Assembly: GCA_046350255.1 (NCBI GenBank)
Contig: JAXMAV010000004.1
Span: 62,001 to 126,000 of the forward strand
Source of the DNA: CALDUY01 sp046350255
Lineage (GTDB): Bacteria; Planctomycetota; Planctomycetia; Gemmatales; Gemmataceae
Reading direction: 5' to 3'
DNA: 64,000 nt
Below the pieces are notes generated by a model. It saw nothing but the letters and a program-made list of their open reading frames with translations. It did not search any database and was not told where the DNA came from. A program made the translations under genes and the position numbers. How positions within the stretch are numbered: the first letter of the stretch is position 1; each line of letters starts with the position of its first letter. Positions 16,456 through 25,087 of this stretch are shown piece after piece.

Positions 16456-18822
16456 TCACTCCTTGCTCTTGAGCACCGCCACGAGGTCCAGCCGGTCGAT
16501 CAGTTCTCGAACGATCAGCCCAGATACGAGAGCGGCTGTCAGGGTAACCGTGGCCGCAAAGCCGTAAGTCCAGCGCGAGACGACCAGGGGCATGCGGAAC
16601 AACTCGGTGTCGTAGGCGGTGGTGATCACCAGAGCCGCCAGACCGCGCCCGATCACCAGCCCCAGCGGAATGGCGGCCAGGGTGAGGATGGCCAGCTCGC
16701 CCAGCAGCACCAGCGAGATTTCCGCGCGATAGAACCCCATGACGCGGAGCGTGGCCAGCTCGCGGCTGCGCTCGGCGAGGGTGATGCGTGCGCTATTGTA
16801 GACCACCCCGAAGGCGATGATGCTGGCGAAGACCACATTGAAGAGTCGCATCCGCAGCAGGTTCTCGGCCACCGTGCGGCGAAAGGTGGCCAGCGACGCC
16901 CCCCGCAGGGTCAGCGAGGCGATCCGTGGCGTGTTCTTCAGCGTCAGAAACAAAGACGCCTCGTAGGTGGAATCGACCGCCAGAAACGCTCCGGTGACCA
17001 GGGGGCCCTCGTCCATCATCCGGTTGACGGCATGCAGATCCATGTAGGCGGCCATGCCCGAGAAGTCGGCCACCAGCCCGGCGACTTGCACCGAGCGTGT
17101 GGGACGTCGGCCCTCCAGCACCTCGACGGTGACCGCGTCGCCGATGCCGACCCCCAGCACCTCGGCCAGCTTGGTCGAAAGCACCACGCCCTCGGGAGGC
17201 AGTGGGATCACCTGCCGGTCGATGTCCACCACGCGGAAGAGCCGGGCATCGGGCAGTAGCCCGGTAATGCCCAACCGACGGCTGCGATGCCCCTGACGCA
17301 TGCGGACGGCCACGCCGCGCATCGGTTCACACCCGCGCACGCCAGGCAGGTGCGCCAGGTCGGACAGCACTCGCGGTTCGGTGGGCTCGGCGAAACCGAC
17401 CGTCAGATCCTGCCGCTGGGCCACCGAGAACTGCGATTCCATGGCATGATCGACCGCGTCCACCATGAAGTTGCCCAGGATCAACACGGCGACCGCCAGG
17501 GCGATCCCTACGAGGGTGAGCGCCGTGCGTACCGGTTGCCGTTCGAGATGGCGAAGAATCATGCGTGCCGCCGGACTCAGCCAGCGCCCCAGGCCCAGGC
17601 GCTCGGCCAGGGTGGGCCCGTAGCGCGTGGGCGGCTCGGGCCGCATGGCCTCGGCCGGAGGGAGCCGGGCCGCCCGCATCACGGCGGTCATTGTGCCGAT
17701 CACGGCGACACCGCCACTCAGGCTGGCCGCCTGCAACACCACCAGCGGTTCCAGGCGAAAGGCGAACACCGGGAAGTGGAAGAACCGCGTGTACATCTCG
17801 GTGACACCGCGCCCCAGCCGTGCGCCGACCAGGGTGCCCAGGACGACGCCGACCATCACCACCAGAAGCACCATCTGCACGTAGTGCCAGCCGACCTCGC
17901 GGCCGGAGTAGCCGAACGCCTTCAGCGCCGCGATCTGTTCGCGCTGGGTGCTCACCAGGCGCGTGACCACCACGTGCAGTAGAAACGCCGCCACCAGGAG
18001 GAAGATGGTCGGCACCACGCGGGCCATGCCGCGCAGCTCGCTCATCTCGTTGTTGATGAATCGGTGCGAGGGCTGATCGGCCCGACCGTAGGCGCCCAGC
18101 CCGCTATAGGGTTCGAGCAGGCGATCTATCTGGCGCAGCACCTCCGGTTCGGACGCTCCCGGAGCCAGCGTGGCGCTGACGTCGTTGAACGCGCCTCGCG
18201 AGTTGAAGGCCGCAGCCAGGTCGGTGTAGCCCATCCAGAAGACGCCGAAACGACGATCATCGGGCAGGAGGTCGCCCTGACGGATCTGGTAGATGAACTC
18301 CGGCGAAAGCGCCACGCCCACGATGCGCAGGCGCTGCAGCCGGCCGTTGATCACCGCCTGGACGGAATCCCCTGGGGTCAGGTGATGCGCGAGCGCGAAC
18401 GCCTCGCTGACCAGCACCTCGCCTGTGCGTCCGGGCTCCGGGTGTCGGCCGGCGCGGAGGTAGCGTTCGTTCAGGCCCGGTGTAACTCGATCCGGGATCG
18501 ACACCAGACGCGCCACGGCGGGCTCGCTCATCCCGGGCACATGCAGCGTCACATGCTCGACGATGCGGGTTTGCACCTGGGCGATACCCGGAATCTCGGC
18601 CAGGCGCTCGGCCAGGTGATCGGGCGCGCGCTTCAGATGCGCGAAGACGTCCGGGAAACGGTAGCGTTCGTAGTACAGCCCCATGGTGTGTTGCAACGAA
18701 CCCAGCGTGCTCAGCGACAGGACGAAGGTGGCCACCCCGCAGCCGATGACCAGGGCAATGGCCAGCGCCTGCCCACGCATCTGCCACAGGTCGCGAAGCA
18801 TCTTGCGGGTCAGGGTTCGCAT
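16456..18822 (-). CDS. ABC transporter permease, FtsX/MacB type with two core domains
   Basis: 788 residues from the ATG at 18822, which has GAGGGG upstream and directly precedes MRTLTRKMLRDL. The topology is that of MacB/LolC-like permeases: a first membrane helix at about 17-40, a large periplasmic domain (VFAHLKRAPDHLAERL onwards), then a three-helix FtsX block, repeated a second time at the C-terminus (ITLAERSRELATLRVMGF, typical FtsX). Double-FtsX proteins of this size act as lipoprotein or lipid extractors or as small-molecule exporters. The gene begins 7 bases after the ATPase stop and ends 4 bases before the adaptor start. Confidence 0.9.
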   Translation of the reverse strand: MRTLTRKMLRDLWQMRGQALAIALVIGCGVATFVLSLSTLGSLQHTMGLYYERYRFPDVFAHLKRAPDHLAERLAEIPGIAQVQTRIVEHVTLHVPGMSEPAVARLVSIPDRVTPGLNERYLRAGRHPEPGRTGEVLVSEAFALAHHLTPGDSVQAVINGRLQRLRIVGVALSPEFIYQIRQGDLLPDDRRFGVFWMGYTDLAAAFNSRGAFNDVSATLAPGASEPEVLRQIDRLLEPYSGLGAYGRADQPSHRFINNEMSELRGMARVVPTIFLLVAAFLLHVVVTRLVSTQREQIAALKAFGYSGREVGWHYVQMVLLVVMVGVVLGTLVGARLGRGVTEMYTRFFHFPVFAFRLEPLVVLQAASLSGGVAVIGTMTAVMRAARLPPAEAMRPEPPTRYGPTLAERLGLGRWLSPAARMILRHLERQPVRTALTLVGIALAVAVLILGNFMVDAVDHAMESQFSVAQRQDLTVGFAEPTEPRVLSDLAHLPGVRGCEPMRGVAVRMRQGHRSRRLGITGLLPDARLFRVVDIDRQVIPLPPEGVVLSTKLAEVLGVGIGDAVTVEVLEGRRPTRSVQVAGLVADFSGMAAYMDLHAVNRMMDEGPLVTGAFLAVDSTYEASLFLTLKNTPRIASLTLRGASLATFRRTVAENLLRMRLFNVVFASIIAFGVVYNSARITLAERSRELATLRVMGFYRAEISLVLLGELAILTLAAIPLGLVIGRGLAALVITTAYDTELFRMPLVVSRWTYGFAATVTLTAALVSGLIVRELIDRLDLVAVLKSKE

Positions 18823-18829
18823 GGTCCCC

Positions 18830-19588
18830 TCACCAGACGAGTTGGTGGGCGGCGATCTTGCCCGGATTCTGGCGGACGCTGGCCACCTGGCCATCCGAAA
18901 GGGCGATCACCCGGTCAGCCATACCTGCGATGACGGCGTTGTGGGTGATGACAGCCGTGGTCGTGCCCAGCTCGCGGTTGACGCGCTCGATCGCCTCGAG
19001 CACCAGGATGCCGGTCCGGACATCGAGGGCCCCCGTCGGTTCGTCGCACAAGAGGACGTCAGGTCGCTTGGCGATGGCCCGGGCGATGGCGACGCGCTGC
19101 TGCTCGCCGCCGGACATCTGGGCCGGGAAGTGATCCAGCCGTTCGCCCAGGCCGACCAGGGCCAGTGCCTCCTCCGCCGGCAGCGGATTTTGCGCGATGT
19201 CGGTGATCAGCGCCACATTCTCTCGGGCCGTCAGGCTCGGGATCAGGTTGTAGAACTGAAACACGAAGCCGACGTGGTCGCGCCGGTAGCGCGTCAGGCC
19301 CACATCGTCGGCCGCGGTCAGATCGTGATCGCGGTAGTGGACCGTACCACTGGTGGGCACGTCGAGCCCGCCCAGGATGTTCAGCAACGTGGACTTGCCC
19401 GACCCGGACGGTCCCAGCAGTACGACGAACTCGCGCTCGAACAGATCGAGGTCCACGCCGCGCAGTGCGTGGACCTCCACCTCACCCATTCGATAGACCT
19501 TGGTCAACCCTCGCGCCTGAAACACCGCCCGGGCCGACGGTGCAGGCGTCGGTGTACTGGTGATGCCCTGGGAAGTGGACGGCGTCAT
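18830..19588 (-). CDS. ABC transporter ATP-binding protein (MacB/LolD type)
   Basis: 252 residues. Walker A is GPSGSGKSTLL, the Q-loop lies in VGFVFQFYNLIPSLTA, the signature is MSGGEQQRVAIARA, Walker B is DVLLCDEPTGALD, and the H-loop is AVITHNAVIAGMADR. This set is complete, so the protein should hydrolyse ATP. The sequence type matches LolD/MacB ATPases that power FtsX-like permeases rather than importers. AGGAGGGG lies eight bases upstream of the ATG. The gene follows the candidate selenoprotein after 52 bases and precedes the permease by 7, so all four genes may form one transcript. Confidence 0.93.
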   Translation of the reverse strand: MTPSTSQGITSTPTPAPSARAVFQARGLTKVYRMGEVEVHALRGVDLDLFEREFVVLLGPSGSGKSTLLNILGGLDVPTSGTVHYRDHDLTAADDVGLTRYRRDHVGFVFQFYNLIPSLTARENVALITDIAQNPLPAEEALALVGLGERLDHFPAQMSGGEQQRVAIARAIAKRPDVLLCDEPTGALDVRTGILVLEAIERVNRELGTTTAVITHNAVIAGMADRVIALSDGQVASVRQNPGKIAAHQLVW

Positions 19589-19640
19589 GGCAGCCCCTCC
19601 TTGGGGAGGCTACCTTCATCCTACCATTCCGGCGGCCGAC

Positions 19641-20810
19641 CTAGCGCCAGCCATAGGCACCAAAGTAGGAAGGCGCCACCTTATCGGCCTTGCTGTCTCC
19701 GGCGAGGATGAAGGCGAAGCCAATCTCGCCGCGCCCCGCCTCATCTCGAATGTAAGACTGCGGTTGCCGTCCAGTCCGCGTTCCCGTGGCGAACAGCTCG
19801 AAGGAGGTGAACCGGTTGGTTCGGGGATCAAAAGTGGCGCGGCCCAGCAGGCGAAGATCGATCGACCGGGTACCCTCGCTGGCGCGGGTGCGACCTGTCA
19901 GGGCCAGACGCACCTCGTCTGCATTCCGCTCGGTGATCTCGACCTCTAACCGGGCCTCGGTCACACTGCGCGGCTGAAAGGGAGAGGTCTGCCCCAGCAC
20001 GCTGTCGACCAGATGCAAACGAGCCAGGCGCTGGATCACGCTTTCGGGCACGGCGTAGCGATCGCCCTTCCGTGCAGTCGCAGGAACCATGCGCCGCACC
20101 TCGGCCGCCGAGATCCACACCATGTCGGTGTTCCAGGGATCTTCCAGATCGCCCAGCGTTCGGCGCGAGGCACCCAGATCCCGGGTGAACTGGCGCAGGA
20201 CCAGACCATCGGCGGGATAGTGCGATTCGCCGCGCGACCGGCCTCCCGGGTTGGTTTCGGGGGTGCGCGGCAGCAGCCGGCGGTCGCGCGGCAACGCCTT
20301 CCAGCGAGCGAGGGCTACATCCATCATGCGGGCGACGCGCAGGGGATCGCGCGAGTTATCCGAGGCGAGAAGCTGCCCGCTGGGCGTGAAATAGTAGTAG
20401 CCCTGCTGCGTGGTGCCGCGACGACCGCCAGCGAACCCGGCCCGGGCCAGTGCCTGGAACAGTTCCGCTTCCGGTCCGCTACCGTTGTGCAGTGAGAACA
20501 TCTCGTCGGCCACACACACGAACGACTTCATCTTCTGCTGAATCTCTGCGTTCGACCAGACAGACCGTCGGCCGTAGACGCCGTTGTTTCAGCACACCGC
20601 CATTGGATGACCGTTCATCGCATAGAAGAGGATCGGGCGATCCTCCTTCTGCGCTCGCACCACGGCATCCCAGAGTGTGACTTCCCAGTCGAGACGGAGC
20701 CAGGCCTGCTCCGCCGTCGACGGGACGATTTGCCGACGCAGGCGATCCAGATCCGAGTCACGGACCTCGGCAGGGCAGAGCAAGGCGAGAGTCAGAACAG
20801 TGGTGAGCAT
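19641..20810 (-). CDS. Probable secreted selenoprotein with thioredoxin-like N-terminus (in-frame TGA read as selenocysteine)
   Basis: The frame from the ATG at 20810 (AGGAAG upstream) reads a signal peptide (MLTTVLTLALLCPAEV), then WDAVVRAQKEDRPILFYAMNG, HPMAVC, a TGA at 20591-20589, and continues in the same frame with NNGVYGRRSVWSNAEIQQK for 389 codons in total. Tryptophan, a charged helix and a PILFYAMNG strand before Cys-TGA, followed by a helix and the FVCV strand, resemble a thioredoxin-fold redox site, with selenocysteine at residue 74. A hairpin with a GG-led loop starts 14 bases after the TGA. The remainder (about 95-389) is unrecognised and may be a redox or membrane-associated domain. 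A nonsense mutation or sequencing error is the alternative: without readthrough the gene splits into 73- and 296-residue pieces. No selA, selB or selC is in the window. Confidence 0.65.
20553..20574 (-). promoter_or_regulatory. bSECIS-like hairpin downstream of the in-frame TGA
   Basis: On the mRNA the eight bases CGGCCGAC (positions +15 to +22 after the TGA) pair with GUCUGGUCG (+28 to +36) with one bulged C and two G-U pairs. The apical loop GGUCU lies at +23 to +27. Bacterial SECIS elements have an apical loop about 16-37 bases after the UGA with a G in its first two positions, and this hairpin meets both conditions. Confidence 0.5.
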
Positions 20811-20913
20811 GATGGCTTCCTGAAAAGATCGGGCACGAGGGCTCTTGCATGAGAAATGGCCTACCTCGACACGATCTTTCAGACACCGCCCAAAAAATCT
20901 CCGCGCGAAATCC

Positions 20914-21999
20914 TCACCACAGCAGTTCCAACCCGACGTTGACGCCCTGCGCCCAGAAGGGATCGCCTGCGAAGGAGATGCGCGGGTCCGGCTGGTTGAC
21001 CACCCGATCCACCTGCGAGGCGGCCCGTGCGGGGTCGGCCCAGTACAGGAAGGTGTAGCCCACGTAGCCGCGCAGGTGCTTGCAGACCTGGTAGCCGGCG
21101 TTCACGGCCACCTCGCCCACGGCGTCGAAGTTGCAGTTGCGCACGGTGCCAGTGTTCCCCGGCTGAACGAAGAGCCCGTACGGAGTCACCGTGCGCTCGC
21201 GTGGGGTGTGGTAGATGCGCTCGCCCCAGGTGCGCGACAGCTGGGCGTCGGCCCCCAGCGCGACGGTCGCCCGGGTTTGCAGGAAGAAGCGATCCCACTG
21301 ACACTCGCTGCGCAGACCCAGCTGGGCGCCGTAGAAGGCGTTGTGCAGGCGGTAGTTATCGATGATCCCCGACAGGTTCTCCTTCGCGGGCAGCTCCCAG
21401 CTCGTCGCTGTGTGGTGGTAGCGATCGCGCATCTGCAGGAAGCGGGCACCGGCCAGCAGATCGAGCTTCCAGCCCTCCTCCTCGGCCAGCGGAATGATGG
21501 CATTGGCCTCCTGGCCGAACAGCTCGATGCGCGAGTAGCCGACGAAACCGCCCCACAGGAGCCCGCGCTTCGGATCCTGGCCCGCCACAATCACACTGGC
21601 CTCGCGCCCCGTCGTCGCGTCCACGAACGACAGAGCCATCAGTGGGTCGGCCTGATGGTCGATGGTGTGATAGGTCGAATCACGTTCGAGAAAGAAGGCC
21701 CGGCCCTCGAGCCCCACACAGCGTGACGCGTGCATCCATTCCAGGGCAAACCGCGTCCCAAAGAAGCGATCGTTGTGCCGGGTTTCCAGACGTTCGTCGC
21801 CGAACAGCGGTCGCGTGTCGGGCTGACCGAGTACTCCCTGCGAGGCGGTCGAGCTGGTCGTCAGCACTGGCGGAACGTAGGCGCGGCGCAGCCACCAGGC
21901 CATGTATTCAGCCGAGAAATGGATGGTGGAGCTGGGCTGTGGTTCCTCAACCGCAACCGGTTGCGCGAGGGCGAGACTGGCAATCACCACGGCGTACAT
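20914..21999 (-). CDS. BBP7-family outer membrane beta-barrel protein
   Basis: 361 residues. It has a short N-terminal leader (YAVVIASLALAQPVAVE) and the BBP7 pattern: SAEYMAWWLRRAYVPPVLTTS near the start, a short 'LFGDERL' region, repeated amphipathic beta strands ending in aromatic residues, EGWKLDLLAGARFLQMRDRY, HNAFYGAQLGLRSE, and a C-terminal FWAQGVNVGLELLW strand with a terminal aromatic residue as expected for Bam-assembled barrels. The family is common in planctomycetes and has no known function beyond outer membrane location. A stop codon in frame directly before the ATG fixes the start at or after 21999. There is no Shine-Dalgarno. Confidence 0.88.
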   Translation of the reverse strand: MYAVVIASLALAQPVAVEEPQPSSTIHFSAEYMAWWLRRAYVPPVLTTSSTASQGVLGQPDTRPLFGDERLETRHNDRFFGTRFALEWMHASRCVGLEGRAFFLERDSTYHTIDHQADPLMALSFVDATTGREASVIVAGQDPKRGLLWGGFVGYSRIELFGQEANAIIPLAEEEGWKLDLLAGARFLQMRDRYHHTATSWELPAKENLSGIIDNYRLHNAFYGAQLGLRSECQWDRFFLQTRATVALGADAQLSRTWGERIYHTPRERTVTPYGLFVQPGNTGTVRNCNFDAVGEVAVNAGYQVCKHLRGYVGYTFLYWADPARAASQVDRVVNQPDPRISFAGDPFWAQGVNVGLELLW

Positions 22000-22004
22000 G
22001 GTAG

Positions 22005-22010
22005 ATTATC
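22005..22010 (-). promoter_or_regulatory. Possible -10 box immediately before the BBP7 start
   Basis: GATAAT on the minus strand ends five bases before the ATG at 21999. No good -35 was found. The spacing would give a leaderless mRNA, as proposed for the PAC2 gene. Confidence 0.3.
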
Positions 22011-22208
22011 CCGGTTCGAGGAATGGGGCGTTCGGTGCTAGGGGTATCGACCGTGCCGGTTCGGGTGGTACAAACTCTACCAATCAGTCCGTGGATGCGC
22101 CCCTCTCTCGCGGTCGCCCTGTAGGGGTTGCTCCGGTTGTACTCGAACGCCTGCCTGCGCGAGGCCCTCCTCCCCTGCCCTCTGCTCTGTTTGGAAACGG
22201 TGAAGCTG

Positions 22209-23582
22209 ATGGATCCGCTGGCCCTGCTCACAAGACGTCGCCTGCTCGAACTGGGCGGAGGCTACATGGGGCTCAACCTCGCTGGGCTGTGGCGTGCCCA
22301 GGCCGGCACTCCCTCGCCCGGCGCATCTCCGCCGCCCATCCGTGCCTGCATCCTGCTCTTCTTTTATGGTGGACCCAGCCATCTCGACACACTGGATCTC
22401 AAGCCGTCGGCCCCCGCCGAGGTGCGCGGCGAGTTTCGGCCCATTCGCACCCGTGTGCCTGGCGTGCAGATCGGCGAGCACCTGCCCCGGCTGGCCCGGT
22501 TCATGCACAAGATGGCCATCGTCCGCAGCGTGACGCACCAGGCCCGGCTGCACGATTCCGCCTCCATCCACGCCCTGACGGGCCGCCCCCTCGAAGGGCC
22601 CGACCGCGAACTGTTCGTCCCCCTGCCGCAGTTTTATCCCTCGTATGGCAGTGCGGTGGCCCACCTGCGCCATCGTCGGCTAGATGTACCGTTCGCCTCG
22701 CTGCCGTACGCGTTCCGCAACGTCCACGAGGTGCCGTGCCAGGGAGGGGGCTTCCTGGGAAGCAGCCTCGACCCCCTGCGCATCGAGGTGAGTGGCAACG
22801 CCCAGGGTTACCGTGTTGGGGTAGACGAAGGTGGCGAGCCGATCGCCCGGCAGCGCCGCGCCAGCCGTCGCGTGCTGGCCTCCCAGCTGGATCGCACCGG
22901 AGCAGGTCCGATGCGCAACCTGTACGAGAAGGCCTACCGCCTGCTCGAATCCGAGGCGATCCACCGGGCCATCGATCTGACGCGCGAGCCCGCCTCGGTG
23001 CGCGAACGGTACGGGTTCGATGCGGACCCGGTGCCACGCCCCAGCGGCGGGGCCGAGATGGGCTTCGCCCGCAATCTGCGTGGGCAGAACCTCCTGCTGG
23101 CGCGCCGGCTCGTCGAGGCGGGCGTGCCGTTCGTCAACGTCTACGACTTCAAGCAGCAGGGGCAGAACTGGGACGCCCATGCTCGCTGCGCCGAGCAGCA
23201 CCGGAGTTATCTCCTACCGCCCATCGATCGCGCCCTGTCGGCGCTGATCGAGGATCTCGACGTGCGCGGTCTGCTCGACAGCACGCTGGTGGTGGCGATG
23301 GGTGAGTTTGGCCGCACTCCGAAAATCAACGAGAACGCTGGTCGCGACCACTGGCCCGACTGTTACAGCGTGCTGCTGGCCGGGGGCGGCGTGCGTGGCG
23401 GCGCGGTGTACGGCGCCAGCGACCGCATCGGTGCCTACCCCGCCCTCGATCCCGTGACGCCAGGCGACCTGGCAGCGACCATCTACTGGCGCTTCGGCAT
23501 CGATCCGGGCACTGAGGTGGTCGATCAGACCGGCCGGCTGCATCGCCTCGCCACGGGGGACCCGCTGCGTCGGCTCTTCTGA
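22209..23582 (+). CDS. DUF1501 protein (Tat-exported, sulfatase-like fold)
   Basis: 457 residues from the ATG at 22209; an in-frame GTG at 22200 is possible. TRRRLLELGGG at the N-terminus is a twin-arginine signal. DUF1501 markers follow: LLFFYGGPSHLDTLDLKP, APAEVRGEFRPI, GVQIGEHLPRLA, VRSVTHQARLHDS, GLLDSTLVVAMGEFGRTP, and GRDHWPDCYSVLLAGGGVRGG. These proteins are abundant in planctomycetes, often beside DUF1549/DUF1553 cytochrome-like partners, and their reaction is unknown. Here it stands alone: no DUF1549/1553 gene is adjacent. It converges with the first finger protein gene after a 13-base gap. Confidence 0.92.
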   Translation: MDPLALLTRRRLLELGGGYMGLNLAGLWRAQAGTPSPGASPPPIRACILLFFYGGPSHLDTLDLKPSAPAEVRGEFRPIRTRVPGVQIGEHLPRLARFMHKMAIVRSVTHQARLHDSASIHALTGRPLEGPDRELFVPLPQFYPSYGSAVAHLRHRRLDVPFASLPYAFRNVHEVPCQGGGFLGSSLDPLRIEVSGNAQGYRVGVDEGGEPIARQRRASRRVLASQLDRTGAGPMRNLYEKAYRLLESEAIHRAIDLTREPASVRERYGFDADPVPRPSGGAEMGFARNLRGQNLLLARRLVEAGVPFVNVYDFKQQGQNWDAHARCAEQHRSYLLPPIDRALSALIEDLDVRGLLDSTLVVAMGEFGRTPKINENAGRDHWPDCYSVLLAGGGVRGGAVYGASDRIGAYPALDPVTPGDLAATIYWRFGIDPGTEVVDQTGRLHRLATGDPLRRLF

Positions 23583-23595
23583 CCCGCTGGCGAAA

Positions 23596-24447
23596 CTACT
23601 TCACCACGGGCGGAGGCGGCTGGAAGGCGGGTTGATTGAGATTCCGGCTGCGCTGAGTGTCGGCCCAGATGCCCAGCCCGAGGATGGTGCCACAGCCCAG
23701 AACGATGAGCGTGTTCAGAAGTGTGCCGATGATGCCGCAGATCCAGCCGGCCTGGGTGCTGCCGTGGCCGTCCGGATCGAGGTGCCCCTCGCGCATGCGG
23801 CGCAGATCAATGCCACCCAGCACCCAGGCGATCAGGCCCGGCACGATGGCCACCGGAATGAGCAGGGGGCAGACGAAGATCGAGGCGACGCTGATGACGC
23901 CCATGGCCAGGATGAAGCCGCCCCGGTGCGGCTCGTAGTCGCGCCGCTTGCGGATGGAGACATAATCGTCGTCCTCGTCGAGCAGCCCGTCATCGCGCAG
24001 CCGTGCGCCACATTCGGTGCAGCGCCGGCGATCATAATGCACCAGCCGACCGCACGACGGACATGGTCGGAGATCGTCGTGGTCGTCGTTGAGCCGGGCA
24101 CGCTGTCGCGGCGCTGGAGAGCGTTCCGGTTCGGCCCGGGATTTGTCGGGCAACGGTGGCGGCGCCGGGACAGGCTCTGGAGGCGGTGCCAGTGGCGCGG
24201 CTGGCTTCGTCCCCGCCTGATCCAGCTCGAGGTCGAGCATTTTCCAGGCGTCCACCTTCTCGGTTTCCACCGGCGCTTCCAGGGGAGAAACGGCCGGGGG
24301 CTTCACCGGGGGTGGCGCTTCGGGGGAGGCCTCCCTGGTGCTGGTGAACGTGGCGTTGCAGGCAGGGCAGCGGACCTTCCGCCCCAGCAGGTCGTCGGCC
24401 ACGCGGAGCTGACCGGAGCAGCTCGGGCAGGTCACGATGATTGGCAT
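23596..24447 (-). CDS. Four-cysteine finger membrane protein, copy 1 of 4
   Basis: 283 residues. A finger with CPSC at 7-10 and CPAC at 27-30 resembles the MJ0042-type finger. A Pro-rich low-complexity linker follows, then a second finger-like pair (CPSCGRLVHYDRRRCTECG) and two or three hydrophobic helices with the segment PGLIAWVLGGIDLRRMREGHLDPDG, which resembles DUF4190-type membrane domains. It is the last of four consecutive minus-strand genes that share this plan. The PHRG sequence before the first helix recurs in copy 2. Function is unknown; the finger should face the cytoplasm. Confidence 0.75.
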   Translation of the reverse strand: MPIIVTCPSCSGQLRVADDLLGRKVRCPACNATFTSTREASPEAPPPVKPPAVSPLEAPVETEKVDAWKMLDLELDQAGTKPAAPLAPPPEPVPAPPPLPDKSRAEPERSPAPRQRARLNDDHDDLRPCPSCGRLVHYDRRRCTECGARLRDDGLLDEDDDYVSIRKRRDYEPHRGGFILAMGVISVASIFVCPLLIPVAIVPGLIAWVLGGIDLRRMREGHLDPDGHGSTQAGWICGIIGTLLNTLIVLGCGTILGLGIWADTQRSRNLNQPAFQPPPPVVK

Positions 24448-24531
24448 GGAGCTTCCATCGAGGAACGAGGGTGAAGAGGGTCCACTACACAGGGTATTCG
24501 CGCGACATCCTCGATTATTGTAGAAGACCCG

Positions 24532-25077
24532 TCAGCCGGCCATGACCGCGATGCTGATGATGGTGCAGAAGAACAGCACCACCAGGACGAACAGGACCGA
24601 GCCGATGATGCCGAGGATCCAGCCGACCCGGGTGTTGCTCTCCCCCTCTGGGTCCATGCGCCCCTCGCGGATGGCCCGCAGGTCCGAGCTACCCAGGATC
24701 CAGGCGACCATACTGGTGATCGGCCAGAACAGGCCGAGGAGGCCGCAGATGCCCAGCACCAGCACGAGAGTGCCACGATGCGGTTCCTGCCCCCGGCGCC
24801 GTCGGCGCGGACGGTCGTCGTCTTCGTCGTCGTACTCCTCGTCGCGGACCGAGCGCCGACGCCGGCGCGGGCGGTCGTCGTCCTCGTACTCATCGTCCTC
24901 GCGCGAACGGCTCGGCACCGGCGTTTTCGTCTCCGGTTGAGGGGGAGGGGGCGGGGGCGCGGCCTCTTCGGGACGGAAGACCGTGGCACACGAGGGGCAC
25001 TTGACCGGATGTCCCTGCAACTCGGGCCGGACACGCAGCTTTCGGTCGCAGGATGGACAGGCGACGATATCGGACAT
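24532..25077 (-). CDS. Four-cysteine finger membrane protein, copy 2 of 4
   Basis: 181 residues. Finger Cys are at 7, 10, 27 and 30, as in its neighbours. A Pro run and an acidic/Arg linker (DDRPRRRRR occurs twice) precede a two-helix membrane domain with SSDLRAIREGRMDPEG, closely matching the DLRRMREGHLDPDG of copy 1. The resemblance in both halves shows they are paralogues from tandem duplication. No catalytic residue set was found beyond the cysteines. Confidence 0.75.
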   Translation of the reverse strand: MSDIVACPSCDRKLRVRPELQGHPVKCPSCATVFRPEEAAPPPPPPQPETKTPVPSRSREDDEYEDDDRPRRRRRSVRDEEYDDEDDDRPRRRRRGQEPHRGTLVLVLGICGLLGLFWPITSMVAWILGSSDLRAIREGRMDPEGESNTRVGWILGIIGSVLFVLVVLFFCTIISIAVMAG

Positions 25078-25087
25078 GGTGCCTCCC

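Noticed and set aside
22000..22208. A tRNA-like CCGGTTCGAGG in the BBP7-DUF1501 gap
   Set aside because: No anticodon arm, acceptor stem or CCA-side pairing could be built around it.
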